Assembly (NCBI GenBank): GCA_003615045.1
Contig: ML014165.1
Span: 48,278-112,277, forward strand
Reading direction: 5' to 3'
Length of the DNA stretch: 64,000 nucleotides
Origin: Caulochytrium protostelioides
Lineage: Eukaryota > Chytridiomycota > Caulochytriomycetes > Caulochytriales > Caulochytriaceae
Part shown: positions 11,301 through 20,199 of the stretch, piece by piece
Layout: each line of letters starts with the position of its first letter
Position numbering within the stretch: the stretch's first letter is position 1
Translations under genes and position numbers: made by a program
Notes under the pieces: model-generated
The model's input: only the letters and a program-made list of their open reading frames with translations
Databases searched by the model: none
What the model was told of the DNA's origin: nothing

Positions 11301-13555
11301 ACAGAAGCCGAGAGTGGGGCCGCGGACGTGGAGGACGCCGAAGTGTCGCCAGACGCGGGTGAGCACGGCGACGCGGGCGCTGCGGGGCACGAGTCGAGCC
11401 ATAGCCTAAAGTCAGGGTCGAGCGCCGGGTTCGCCTGCTTCCAGGGCACGCAGCCGGTGATGAGGTTCAGCAGCACGATCGCGAGCGCCCAGGTATCGGC
11501 GTCGGCGGAGGAATAGCCCTCGCGGGCGGGCAGTGGCAGCGGCAGCGTCGGCGGGCGGTCGCGGTCGCGGTCGCGGTCGTGGGCGTCGGTCCGCAGCACG
11601 CGGACGTCGGCGATCGCCGCGGGCAGGCACTCGGGCGCCATGTAGCCGACGGCGCCGACGCCAAAGACGGTGGACCACGGGTCGCGGGTGCCGACGCTCC
11701 AGTCGACGACGGTCACGTGCTCCTCGCCGGTCGCGGAGTCCTGCGTGATCAGAATGTTCTCGGGCCGCAGGTCGCGGTGGAAGAAGCCGTGCGCGTGGGC
11801 CGCGGCGACGGCGCGCGCCAGCTGCAGGAAAACGCGGCGGACCCACGCTTCGCGCTCGAGGGCGTCCATGGCACAGGGCAGCTTCGCCACTTGCCACTGC
11901 TTGGGCGGCAGTGGCGGCGGCATGGCGGCGGCGGCGGGCACGAACGCGCTCACGGGCGTCGCCGGTGACGAGCTCGCGGCGGATCGCCCGCTGCTGCCGC
12001 CGCCACCGTAGCTGCCGACGGCGGGAGACGGCGTCGAAGCGGCGATAGGCTGCCGCGCCGCGAGGATCTCGAACAGATCGTCGCCGCAGTGCTCCATGAC
12101 GAGGTATCGCGCATTGACGCCGCGGACAAACGCCAGCACGCGGGGCACGTGCGGGCGAGGCCTGCCGAGGGCCAGGGTCGTCTCGGACGGCCGCGGCGGC
12201 GCGGGGCCGCGGGCGGCCACCGTCTTGCGCCGCAACCCGGCGCGCGCCAGGCCCGTGGCGGCGGCTGCGCCGTCCCCGACGGCGGCGGCAACGGCGGCGG
12301 CGACCGGCGACGGCGTGGACGGCATCGCGAGCACGGCCATGCGCGCGTACAGATCGCGCAGCAGCGCGACCTCGCGGCGCTGCAGCGCGAGCTGCCGTGC
12401 CGTCAGGCCGTAACGGAACAGCACCTTGATGGCGACGCGGCGGCCTGGCGGTGGGAGCGCGAGGTCCGCGTGGACGAAGTGAGCCGGCGCACGGATCACG
12501 GGGCCCATGCGGCGCACGGCGGCCACCAGCGCCGAGGCCGAAGCGGCATGTGCCGCGGCCCCCAGGTCGACCTGATGGCCGGCGTACACGGCCGAGATGG
12601 CGCCGCGGGCGAGCATCCGGTCGAGAACATACCACGCCGGCGCCGCGCCGGCGGACGGCGCGGCCGCTATCGGGGCGGACGGGGCGGACGGGGCGACGCC
12701 GACGCCGACGCCAAAGCGCTGCAGCGGCGAGACCCGGCCGCTTTTCGGACGGGCGAGCGCCGTCGTGGCCGCGTTGACGGCGGCGAAGTCAGAGGCAGCG
12801 GTGACGGGCGGCGACGGGCGCTCGGCGCGGGAGGGTTTGACATGCAGAAGCACCCCGATCTGGTGGGCCATATCGCGGTCGAGGAGCCGGGCGACGGCGG
12901 CCTGGGGCTGTCCGCCGGCGCCGCCGCCGCCCGCATTCATGAGAAAGGGGTAGTCGCTGTTCAGACAGCCGATCGGCGGCAGCGCCACGGGGCTCACGTC
13001 CTGGTAGGACGAGGTCCGGAACGACGGCACGTGGACCGAGTGCGACCGCGACAGCGCTGTCGCCGCGTGGTGGCCGCTGCTGGCGCCCGGAGGGACGGCG
13101 CCGCCGGAGGGCTGCGGCGTGCTCGAGTGCGACGTGCGGGAGAGGCTGTTGGGCAGCGGCTTCCCACGCGGCGGCGGTCTTGGCAACGTGACGTCCGTCG
13201 ATTCGGCGGCGGCCGCGGCCGCCGCCGCCGCCGCGAGGTCTCCGACCGCCGAGAGAGAAGAGGTCGTCACGGGCCTCAGGTACCCTGACGTCGCGCGCTG
13301 CCGCCGTGCGGAGCTGTCGCTCTCGCTGTCGAGCACGCGGTCCTCGCACGGCGAGCTCGGGAACGCCATAGGCATGCGGGGCTTCTTGACGGGCAGCGGC
13401 GCCGAGGCTGCCACGCCGCCGTGGCCGCCGAGGGCGGGCGGCGCCATCGGGTCGAGGCGGTCATCGGCGCCGTCGGCTCTCGGGATTGCGATGGGCACGG
13501 CGGTGACGGCGGGCGCCAGGGCCGCGGCTGGCGGCGCGGCGGCCGGGACCGACAT
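8369..13555 (-). CDS. Ran1/Ksp1-like Ser/Thr protein kinase, 1728 aa, altered DFG
   Basis: Kinase domain at about residues 307-860, interrupted by Ala/Ser-rich inserts. Seen in order: a degenerate glycine loop (ARGAISAVYAG), the beta-3 lysine in RRVAIKVLF, a hinge LVMEHCGDDLFEI, the catalytic loop HRDLRPENIL, VVDWSVGTRD where DFG is expected, an activation segment DPWSTVFGVGAVGYMAPE, and a later LNLITGCVPWKQANP. The W-S-T-x-F-G ... Y-M-A-P-E pattern and the G-x-x-P-W-x-x-A motif are those of the Ran1/Ksp1 group of fungal nutrient-signalling kinases. About 45 residues separate the glycine loop from the VAIK strand. The N-terminal 300 and C-terminal 850 residues are low complexity, with (Ala-Thr)n and (Thr-His)n runs from microsatellites. 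The Asp of DFG is kept, but F-G is replaced by W-S, so activity is uncertain. Convergent with the PDRG1-like gene. Confidence 0.85.
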   Translation of the reverse strand: MSVPAAAPPAAALAPAVTAVPIAIPRADGADDRLDPMAPPALGGHGGVAASAPLPVKKPRMPMAFPSSPCEDRVLDSESDSSARRQRATSGYLRPVTTSSLSAVGDLAAAAAAAAAAESTDVTLPRPPPRGKPLPNSLSRTSHSSTPQPSGGAVPPGASSGHHAATALSRSHSVHVPSFRTSSYQDVSPVALPPIGCLNSDYPFLMNAGGGGAGGQPQAAVARLLDRDMAHQIGVLLHVKPSRAERPSPPVTAASDFAAVNAATTALARPKSGRVSPLQRFGVGVGVAPSAPSAPIAAAPSAGAAPAWYVLDRMLARGAISAVYAGHQVDLGAAAHAASASALVAAVRRMGPVIRAPAHFVHADLALPPPGRRVAIKVLFRYGLTARQLALQRREVALLRDLYARMAVLAMPSTPSPVAAAVAAAVGDGAAAATGLARAGLRRKTVAARGPAPPRPSETTLALGRPRPHVPRVLAFVRGVNARYLVMEHCGDDLFEILAARQPIAASTPSPAVGSYGGGGSSGRSAASSSPATPVSAFVPAAAAMPPPLPPKQWQVAKLPCAMDALEREAWVRRVFLQLARAVAAAHAHGFFHRDLRPENILITQDSATGEEHVTVVDWSVGTRDPWSTVFGVGAVGYMAPECLPAAIADVRVLRTDAHDRDRDRDRPPTLPLPLPAREGYSSADADTWALAIVLLNLITGCVPWKQANPALDPDFRLWLDSCPAAPASPCSPASGDTSASSTSAAPLSASVASLMTADDATTTTTAAAVPTAAAMATTAAPAPAPATATATTGVPSLDRPSSSRSGYARPFVSDFDRDACRRRLQITTQLEAALRRVLVLDPAQRLSLAEWIRLLEEDVPFWMEPAVAANMVQRHAAAADAAAADRADRLMQRSAAQPIPRRASKHAAASLDANGAPGPSSFFSFPFSFSPSTSGRSAQHRATHTPSHGPTSIYGPGPAVDAAAAAEDRGFFFPSAASAAAHAALKVGRRVTKTKSKKPKAAKTLRKPSELGGDHEPVFPGMEGVGDADSPHSRGPPDMVATLAPSDGTTTTAAATPTAATAAATYGAAAAATAPQVIPIAAATTTATLSTSAPESLLAGVASPEAPPDFLLMLDGAGKAATPAASAMARDRRLKRTVTTGHKVFGSLWRHAKRVVPSPSSGALGHGPSLELPADTGTGTGKEASNMPKDPTATATDPTPLYSGHASPMSAGAGSTRSARGPLQRSVSISVPRFWSRDKKPASATAAGALVPSPSTTVAAHEAATPSRLPRVSDGSASPSGSPSLFVAGATPTPPMPAPMLAPTARPTMLARAKTMMEPRRSAAARRAALAQGVASTSTAADAPPPRSDTAATAPLTAAAVAEATSTPPSMVLDTVHVDGSSASAAADDAALSTLAVAMPATSSPTSPAPPSSPTRPGCESRSLCSAATTMRAVRHDAVAAGPHDEARLSHDTVGMTALASTASTAISTLATATATATATATATATAPGPLPSAGVDGNVTVDPSDATGSHRTQSGMSSDGQSPRWVTDVPAAGVVTVSTASARVAAADKPVVILPASASSPAPSPAELSPASSRAPPHVLSPSASSPASPSASLSASLQQVPARASLPPRASTPPSASPLPSPLPSPSASSSTSRPFQQSVISAWKRWLKKPFTMGAAWTHTHTHTHAGTPPTKTGLARAVTTAPRFRASPSVDTALSGTRVPSPPLPRLPTVVVRPPTGSLNPAA
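9093..9142. repeat. (GCGGTC)n hexanucleotide repeat in kinase tail
   Basis: About eight tandem GCGGTC units. Read on the minus strand they encode alternating Ala-Thr in the disordered C-terminal part of the kinase. Shorter runs of the same unit occur near 11560. Confidence 0.9.
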
Positions 13556-15993
13556 GGTCGCGGGGGCGTGGAGGGGTATACCCGTCAGCAGAGGGGACGC
13601 CAGCGAAGCGCGGCTCGCGGCGCGGCGCAGTCAAGCGGCCACCCAGCGGTCAGCGCGCGCGGGAGAAGAATACGGCGGCGGTGGCGGTGAGGAGGCAGGG
13701 CTAAGCAGACAGGGCCGGCAGGTCCGCGCCATGTCCCCGCCGCAGCTGAGGACAGGGGAGGGCGTTAATGGAGGCGATGCGGGAGAGTGCCGAGAAGGCC
13801 GTGGATCCCGCGAGCGCTGGAGAGCGGTTTCCCCGCGCACGTGCGCGGGCAGCGACGATGGCGCGGATCCCACGGCCACGGCGGGAGAGAACGATGGGAA
13901 CTGGAACGGGAGCTTTCCCCTCCAGTGGAAAGGCCAACTCCGACTCACGTCAAGGAACGCTGAGCGCCGATCGGAGCTCGTGGCGCGCGGGCGGAGGGCC
14001 CTTCCCAGGGGTCGGCACGACTGCTGGCGGTGTGGGGCTGACGGTGTGGGACCCCGACAATGCCCGGCGATGCCCGGCGAATTCAAAAGGAGGGAGCCTG
14101 GGAGGTGGACCGATACCAGCTAAGAGACCGGCTGGAGATGGGCGTCCAGGGGGGCACTGCGCGGGGGACAGACAGATGCAATCGGAGGCGTCGGAGCTCG
14201 GATAAGCGTCAGGATGACCACGGTCACGATAGACACGAAGCATACAAGGGATGAGAAGGATGGATGCTGCTGCCGAATCTATCGCGTCTAACGGAAAATT
14301 GCGATGCCGTTCCCCACGTGCGGCTGTTCCACGTGTAAGCGAAGAGCGTGGATACCGCGCTCAGCGGTCCCGCGCGCGTCTGCCACCGGTGGCTGCAGAG
14401 CTGCTCAGGCGTCCGTGCGACCCTCGAAGTCCCCGCCACGCAGCGTCGGCCACGCGGCGTTGGCGGCGCCAGCTGTGGTGGCGATATGGCGGAGGGAGCG
14501 GCAGCAGCGGCGGCGGCCCCGGGGAGGCGTGCAGCCCGTAAAGCGTTCAAGGATGCTGAGGGAGCTGCAGGTCAGGTGGATGTGATGGGGACTCCCATAC
14601 AACCAGCGCGCAGGCACGATTCCCTCTTGTCGAAGTGATGACCGACAGCAGCAACAGGGAACACTGCGCAGCTAGGCGGCAAGATGGAGACGTCCGTGAT
14701 CAGGGGATACGGTAGTGCCCACGGGCCTCGTCAACGCAGGATCTGATGCGGGACCGCCAACGGATGCAGGTTTTGGAAGGAATTCAGCGGGAACCATACG
14801 GGATCGCGCCAGCGGCCGCTCACATTCACATCCCCAACCCCTCGCCTGGGTCCTGCGCGACGCGATCGCCGCGGATCTGCCGAGGCCCGCCGGTTGGTAC
14901 AGGGTGGTACAGCCCACCGGCCCGGCACCCGTCTTCGTCGTCGCCATCGGCCCCGTCGACTGCGTCGCCGCCATGTTCGCACAGGGCTTTGAAACAGGCC
15001 ACGGCTCGTCCGCACGCGAGCGTAGCACTAACGCCATTCCCGCGGTGACCGTCGTTGTCGTTGCCGTTGTCGCTGCCGTCGTCCTCGCCGTCACGAGAAC
15101 CTCGCATACGCCATTTCGCAGGGTCGCCGTGGCCCACACCGTGTGACGTCCGAGGGCCCCCGTGGCCAGCGCCGCGAATGTCCGACCGCACAATGGCGCC
15201 ACAACCCTCCGCATAACGTCGGATCCCGCTGCTGGCACTTGGCCGAGCGCTGCAAGAATTCATACATCGTGCGGTGCCCCCGTCGTCGCCTCCCGCGTCC
15301 GCGGCGTCGCAGAATGCAGGTGCCTGTCATTCCTGTAAAACACGCGTTGACAGGCGTCGCTCAGCACGCCGACGCTCGTTGGTCGTGACTCGGAACGCCA
15401 GCACCGCCTGAGCGTGACCGAAACGGGAAAAAAAGGCGTTCTCATCCTTCATGCGAGACCGATGTCGCGGGAGGTACAAGCGGAGCTCTCGATACAGGTA
15501 TCTCCAAAAAGCTGCGCGGAAGACGTTCACAAGCATCCATGGATCGCCAATTCATATATATTGCATAGAGAGTGAGCGGCGGGACCCCTGTGACGTTGAC
15601 GGGGGCAGACGAGCTGCTCGCTAAGCCACGCTCATGCTCGTGCTCATGCTCATGCTCATGCTCATGCTCATGCTCATGCTCATGCTCATGCTCATGCTCG
15701 TGCTTGTGCTTGTGCTTGTGCTTGTGCTCGTGCTTGGGCTTGTGCTCGTGCTTGTGCCGTGCCGCAACGGGGCTTGAGCTTAATCAGGCTCATGCCCTCT
15801 ATGATGCGATACCAGGCGTCGACGCAAAGGCATCCGACGACGGGACGGCCGGCATGACGGCATTTTCTGCTGGACATCGCCTGTGCTGATCGAGTCGGTC
15901 CAATCACATGCACGACGCTTGCTGGTAGCAGCAATCGGCGAGAGGAAGCCCAATCGCGGGGGATACGGAGGACGCGAGGACCGCCTGCAGCCG
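13556..15993. other. 2.4 kb intergenic region, no gene recognised
   Basis: It separates the start of the kinase gene from the end of the CUS2-like gene. Frames on both strands are short or compositionally biased. One + frame at 14715-15146 ends in a Val/Ala-rich hydrophobic stretch but shows no family resemblance. The main visible feature is the hexanucleotide tract at 15631-15755. A short A/T tract (about 15550-15568) sits just before it. Confidence 0.5.
15631..15755. repeat. (CTCATG)n / (CTTGTG)n tandem hexamer tract
   Basis: About 125 bases of tandem hexamers. A near-perfect CTCATG block grades into CTCGTG and CTTGTG variants, which suggests expansion followed by point mutation. It is intergenic, about 240 bases beyond the stop codon of the CUS2-like gene. 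Confidence 0.92.
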
Positions 15994-17388
15994 TCACCGG
16001 TGGTCGCTGCCGCTATCGCTATCGCTGCTGTCGCCCTGCTGCTCGAGCCATGCGCCAAACGCTTCCAGCCGCGCGGCTTCATCGTCGCTGTCGCCGTCGC
16101 TCGCGCCATCGGCGGGCGCAGGGCCGCCACGTGGCGTCGACGCCGCCGCGCCGCCCGGCCGCGCCGACTCGGCCGCGAGCGCCCGCTCCTCGGCGGAGCG
16201 GCCGTCCGTGCGGCGGAAGCGGGTCGCGCCGTCCCAGATGGCGGCGCCGATGCGCTGCCCGCCGAACCAGCGCCCGCGCATGCAGGCCACGCAGACGTCG
16301 GCGCTCGGCTGCTCGCGGAACCGCACCATCACGACGCCGCGCGGCTCGCGGTCGAACACAATCACCGATGTCACCTCTCCGAAGCGGGCGCACTCCTCGC
16401 GCACGTCCTCCTGCAGGTCGAGCAGCAGCGTCACGTCCGCCGCGAGCTCCGCCAGTGTGAACAGCCCCGTCAGCACGACCGTGCGCTGCGCCTTCTGCGA
16501 GAGCTGTGGCACGCTATCGTCGAACCACTCGAGCTTGTTTTGCAGCGCCCGCAGGTGCTTCTGCTTCTGCTGCCGCTGCGCCGCGCGGCTGAGACCGAGC
16601 AGGCCGCGCGGCGCGTCGGGCGGCCGCCGCGCGGCCGCCGCCGCCGCCTCGGGCGGCTCCGCGGACGGCTTGGGCTTGAACTCGGCTTCAGTGACGCGCA
16701 TCCGCGGCGCGTCGCGGTCGGCGGGCTCCCGAAACGGCCGGTCGTCCAGCAACGTGATGGCAAGATCGACCGACGCGCGCTTATAGAACGTGAGCAGCGC
16801 GTCGCCTTTGGGCGTGACGCCGTCCGCGCCCATATAGAGCTTCACGCGCGGCGTCACGCCGTCCGGGCCGGGCATCAGCACGCCCGCATACTTGCTGAAC
16901 AGCGCCGCGACCTCGTCGACCGTCGCGTCGGGCGGCAGGCCCGTGACGTAGACCGACGTGTGTGGCGCAGCGTTCGAGGCCGCGCCGCGGGGGTTCGATC
17001 GAGCCGCAGTGCGCTGCGCGGCCGGCGGCACGGCGCCCGCGGTGTCCGCCGTCTTCCGCTTCGACGGCGCCGCGGCACGCGGTGCGGTATCCGCGTCGGG
17101 ATCGTCGCCGCCGCCGTACGCCGACTGCTGGAGCGCCAGCTGGCCGGCATCGACCACGGGCATCCATGCGCGGCGCGCCGCGTCGAAGGCGAAGCGGACG
17201 CCGTGGCGCGCCGACGCGTAGGTCCACGCGCCTGACGCGGAGTCGCGGACGACCGTCGCGCCGGGTTCGGGGGCGCGGGGCGGCTGTTCGAGCGCCGGCG
17301 TGGCGGCGGGCGGCGGCGACGGCGACGGCCGCCGCCGCCGCCGTGGCGGCGATGGTGAGGATGGTGGTGGTGGGGAGGAGGAGGCCAT
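15994..17388 (-). CDS. CUS2: HTATSF1/CUS2-like U2 snRNP splicing factor, 464 aa
   Basis: Nuclear factor that in yeast and animals binds U2 snRNP and SF3B1 and helps U2 enter the spliceosome. An N-terminal segment (residues 45-90) resembles the Tyr/Trp-rich unit before RRM1 in HTATSF1 (FDAARRAWMPVVDAGQL ... QQSAYG). RRM1 is at about 143-230 (VYVTGLPPD; GDALLTFYK). Then comes a Lys/Gln-rich linker with LRALQNKLEWFDD, as in the family. The second RRM, at about 299-390, is of the UHM type (TVVLTGLFTL; REPRGVVMVRF; GRWFGGQRI, holding the R-x-F motif that binds ULM peptides). The tail is acidic and Ser-rich. The frame is open further upstream to 17622, but the ATG at 17388 is preferred because family-like sequence begins after it and the extension is unlike any part of the family. 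Confidence 0.88.
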   Translation of the reverse strand: MASSSPPPPSSPSPPRRRRRPSPSPPPAATPALEQPPRAPEPGATVVRDSASGAWTYASARHGVRFAFDAARRAWMPVVDAGQLALQQSAYGGGDDPDADTAPRAAAPSKRKTADTAGAVPPAAQRTAARSNPRGAASNAAPHTSVYVTGLPPDATVDEVAALFSKYAGVLMPGPDGVTPRVKLYMGADGVTPKGDALLTFYKRASVDLAITLLDDRPFREPADRDAPRMRVTEAEFKPKPSAEPPEAAAAAARRPPDAPRGLLGLSRAAQRQQKQKHLRALQNKLEWFDDSVPQLSQKAQRTVVLTGLFTLAELAADVTLLLDLQEDVREECARFGEVTSVIVFDREPRGVVMVRFREQPSADVCVACMRGRWFGGQRIGAAIWDGATRFRRTDGRSAEERALAAESARPGGAAASTPRGGPAPADGASDGDSDDEAARLEAFGAWLEQQGDSSDSDSGSDHR

Positions 17389-17911
17389 GGTCAGAACAGG
17401 TCGACGGTCGCCGACCACAGCGGCCGCGTCAGACGGGAGATCAGCAGCGACGAGGCGGAAAGGGGCCGTGTCACCCGCGTTGTGCGAGCCGGCGATCCGT
17501 GCTGGAGGCGGATCCGATCCTCGGCAGACGGGATCGTCGGCAGACTGGCGTGAGCCGACGTCGACAGTCACGCCGCGGTGCGGACGCGCGGTCCCGTCCT
17601 GGCGGGCGCCGTGCTCGTGCATACATGGTGGAGACGGGCGGTGAAGGGTCCGCGCGCATGTGGCGCAGACGGGCCGCGCCCAACCACGACGGTGTCGGCT
17701 TCCGCAGCGAAAGAGAAATGACGAGAAAACTCAGCCGCAAGACGGAGTTCCGCCGCCACCGCCACATCGTCCACGCCACACGAGGCCCTCGTGGCATCGC
17801 GGGACGCGGCGGCGACCCCAGAAGGCGCCGCGCGCGGGATCGGCGCGTGGCGCGTGGCATCGGGCCGCGAACCCAGGACCCGCGAACCGAAGCGGCCGAC
17901 GTCGAGAGGCC
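17389..17911. other. intergenic, presumed CUS2-like promoter
   Basis: Gap of 523 bases between two minus-strand genes. No domain-bearing frame and no TATA element were seen. Confidence 0.4.
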
Positions 17912-19501
17912 CTAGGCGCCCTGGGGACGCGGCAGCGGCGGACGCAACGGCAGCGCGGCCACCATCCCGCGCTTCGCCTTGACGCCCGCCGACGCCAGGG
18001 CGGACGCAGCATACCGCGAAAGCGGGCGGCCGGCCGAGGCGTGCCGCGCTGGCGTGTGCAACACGGACGGCGGTGTATCGGGAAAGAAAGCGTGGCTGCG
18101 CCGCGGCGTGGCTTTGAACGACGAGGTCGCCGTCGCGAGGGGCGCGGCGCGGCGCCGCGGGCTGCCCGCCGGAGCCGCCGGCGGCGCCGGCGCCGGCGGC
18201 GACGCGAGGAACGTCGTGGCGGTCGGCGTCGAGGACCGCGGCGGCGCGAGCGCGGACGCGGCGGCGCGCGTGCGCGCCATGCTCGCCGTGACGTACGCGC
18301 GCAGCTCGGCCGTGTTCCAGAGCTGCGCGTCCGTCAGGCGCACGTGGTAGCCGTTGAGCAGCCGCGTCGGGGTCGTGGGCCGGGACAAGGAGGGCTTCTC
18401 GCCGGTGAGCACGTGGGCCTCCGAGATGTCGATCGAGCACGTGGACGCCGCCGTCGGCAGCGCGGCGCCCTCCGGCCGGATCGCGGGCTCGAGCACCTCG
18501 GCAAACACGCCGGGGATATGGACCGTGCTGACAAGATGGTGGTTTTGCACGGCCGCGAGCTGCAGCAGGTAGGCTTGCTTCTGCACCACCATCGCGGCGC
18601 GCTCCTGCTGCTCGGCGCCCGCGATCTGATCCAGCTGCGCGAGCATGCGTTCGTTCTGCTGCTGCAGAAACAGCCGCGTCCGCCGCCGCGTCGCCATGCT
18701 GTGGCCCCGGAGCTGCCGCGTCGCATAGCCCCGCCACGCGGCTTGGATCTTGACGGCGGCCCGCGTCCGTCGCATGAACTCGCGGTGCTGCGCGCACTGG
18801 GTGGCTTGGACGGCGGTGCGGATGCGCGCGGCGTGGCTGCGCCACAGCCGCTGGATGCGGAAAGCCAGCCAATGCAGCCGCTTCAGCGCGCGGCGCAGGA
18901 TGAAACCACGGGCGGCGGCTTGCAGCGTGACGGCGGCGGTCCACTCGCGCTCGAGGCAGCGCTGGCGCTCGTCGCTCGCGGCGGCGAAGGCCGCAAAGAA
19001 GTCGGCGCCGCCCGCGAGCAGCGCGGCCGCGATGGGCGCCGCGGTGCGGGGCGACGGCGTGTGTGGCGACGGCGGGCGGCGTGATGAAGCCGCCGAGGCC
19101 GGAGCGCCGCAGAGGGCGTCGCCGTCGGCGGAGGCGCCACGCGCGGGCTCCGAGTCGGCGAGACCGCTCATGGTCGAGGGCGCGCGCGGCGGGCCCGCGA
19201 GCGCGTCGTGGGAGGCGGTGAGGCGGTCGACGCTGGCGCGCGCGCTCGAGCCGCCGCCTGCGAGCGGGAGGCTGACGGCGTTGGCGGCGGCCGCGGCGGC
19301 CGCGGCGCGACTGCGGCCTGCCGACGGCGGACCGGTCGGCATGGCGGCTCGAGCGCACGCGGCGGCGGCGGCGGCGGCGGCGGCCGCGGCGGCGAGAGGC
19401 GCCGACGGGAGGCACGCGGCAGACGCCGGCCGCGGGGTGCCGGCTAGCGCGGCGGCGCGTACGCAGTGTCGTGTCGCGCAGCGGCTGATCAGGGCAAGCA
19501 A
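17912..19501 (-). CDS. SPATA17-like IQ-motif protein, flagellar, 529 aa
   Basis: Three IQ-type calmodulin-binding units lie at about residues 180-268. The clearest are AVTLQAAARGFILRRALKR, FRIQRLWRSHAARIR and AVKIQAAWRGYATRQLRG. A helical, Gln-rich segment follows (FLQQQNERMLAQLDQIAGAE), then the short motif HHLVSTVHIPGVFAEV. That arrangement, with an H-x-L-x-S-T-x-x-I-P-G-x element after the IQ block, is what I recall of SPATA17, an axoneme-associated protein of ciliated organisms. The N-terminal 150 residues are an Ala-rich disordered extension. Because family length is about 360, a later Met such as residue 110 could be the true start. The match rests on motif order, so a generic IQ protein is the alternative. 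It supports a flagellated life stage. Confidence 0.7.
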   Translation of the reverse strand: MLALISRCATRHCVRAAALAGTPRPASAACLPSAPLAAAAAAAAAAAACARAAMPTGPPSAGRSRAAAAAAAANAVSLPLAGGGSSARASVDRLTASHDALAGPPRAPSTMSGLADSEPARGASADGDALCGAPASAASSRRPPSPHTPSPRTAAPIAAALLAGGADFFAAFAAASDERQRCLEREWTAAVTLQAAARGFILRRALKRLHWLAFRIQRLWRSHAARIRTAVQATQCAQHREFMRRTRAAVKIQAAWRGYATRQLRGHSMATRRRTRLFLQQQNERMLAQLDQIAGAEQQERAAMVVQKQAYLLQLAAVQNHHLVSTVHIPGVFAEVLEPAIRPEGAALPTAASTCSIDISEAHVLTGEKPSLSRPTTPTRLLNGYHVRLTDAQLWNTAELRAYVTASMARTRAAASALAPPRSSTPTATTFLASPPAPAPPAAPAGSPRRRAAPLATATSSFKATPRRSHAFFPDTPPSVLHTPARHASAGRPLSRYAASALASAGVKAKRGMVAALPLRPPLPRPQGA

Positions 19502-20199
19502 GCCGTGCCAACACGCGAAAGGCAGAAAGCGCGGGCTATGTCAGGGATCGCGCGTGGTCGATGCTGAACGCATCGGGGCCGAGGCACGAGCGGGACGGCG
19601 GGGGGGACTGGGCGATGGGGATCGGGGCATAAGGGCGCCGCAGACGGCTGAGAGACCCAGGCACGCGGTATGGGACGGCACCTCCTTTCATCATACTACG
19701 CTGCCTTAGCTGGCCGCTGTGCACCGCAGGGGTGCTTCCAGTCACGTGGAGGGTCGATCGTCTTAGCGTCGCACGGATCATCCTCCGCGAAGGCCCGCCG
19801 GCACGCCGCCTCGAAAGATCGGCGGATCGGCGGAGTTTTCCCGACCGGTGGTCCCGCCTGACCCCGGTCTCTCTCCGGCCGCCTGCCCCCCCGCGCCTCC
19901 CCCGCGGCGAACGGGTCATGCCGTCGCCTCACCCCATCCAGCATCGGCCGCGATCAGCAACACGAGGGGTGCTCGCGGTTCACCCCAATCGGAAGCCATG
20001 GCCGTTGGTCCATCCCGGTATCATGGATCGTGACATACAAGTATACCCAAGATACCCGACTTCGATGCGCTGACGAGCCGATGGCGTCGACGGGTGCAGA
20101 CCGTCCTGATCCTGCAGAGCCGCTCGACCATTCTGGAGCCACTGGATCCTCCTTGATCCTGTGAACGAGACGGCCCACCGGCGGCCGGGACGGGCAGCG
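19502..20199. other. intergenic, no gene recognised
   Basis: This gap of about 700 bases holds the promoter of the SPATA17-like gene and the 3' end of the CFAP119-like gene, which are tandem on the minus strand. No frame with recognisable content was found. Confidence 0.4.

Noticed and set aside
8382-13288. Long + strand ORFs (8382-10103, 10325-11362, 12089-13288)
   Set aside because: Antisense to the kinase gene, whose motifs are unmistakable on the minus strand.
14715-15146. 143-codon + ORF with a hydrophobic Val/Ala segment near its end
   Set aside because: The hydrophobic stretch comes from GTCGTTGCC-type repeats. An equally long ORF exists on the opposite strand, and no family resemblance was seen.
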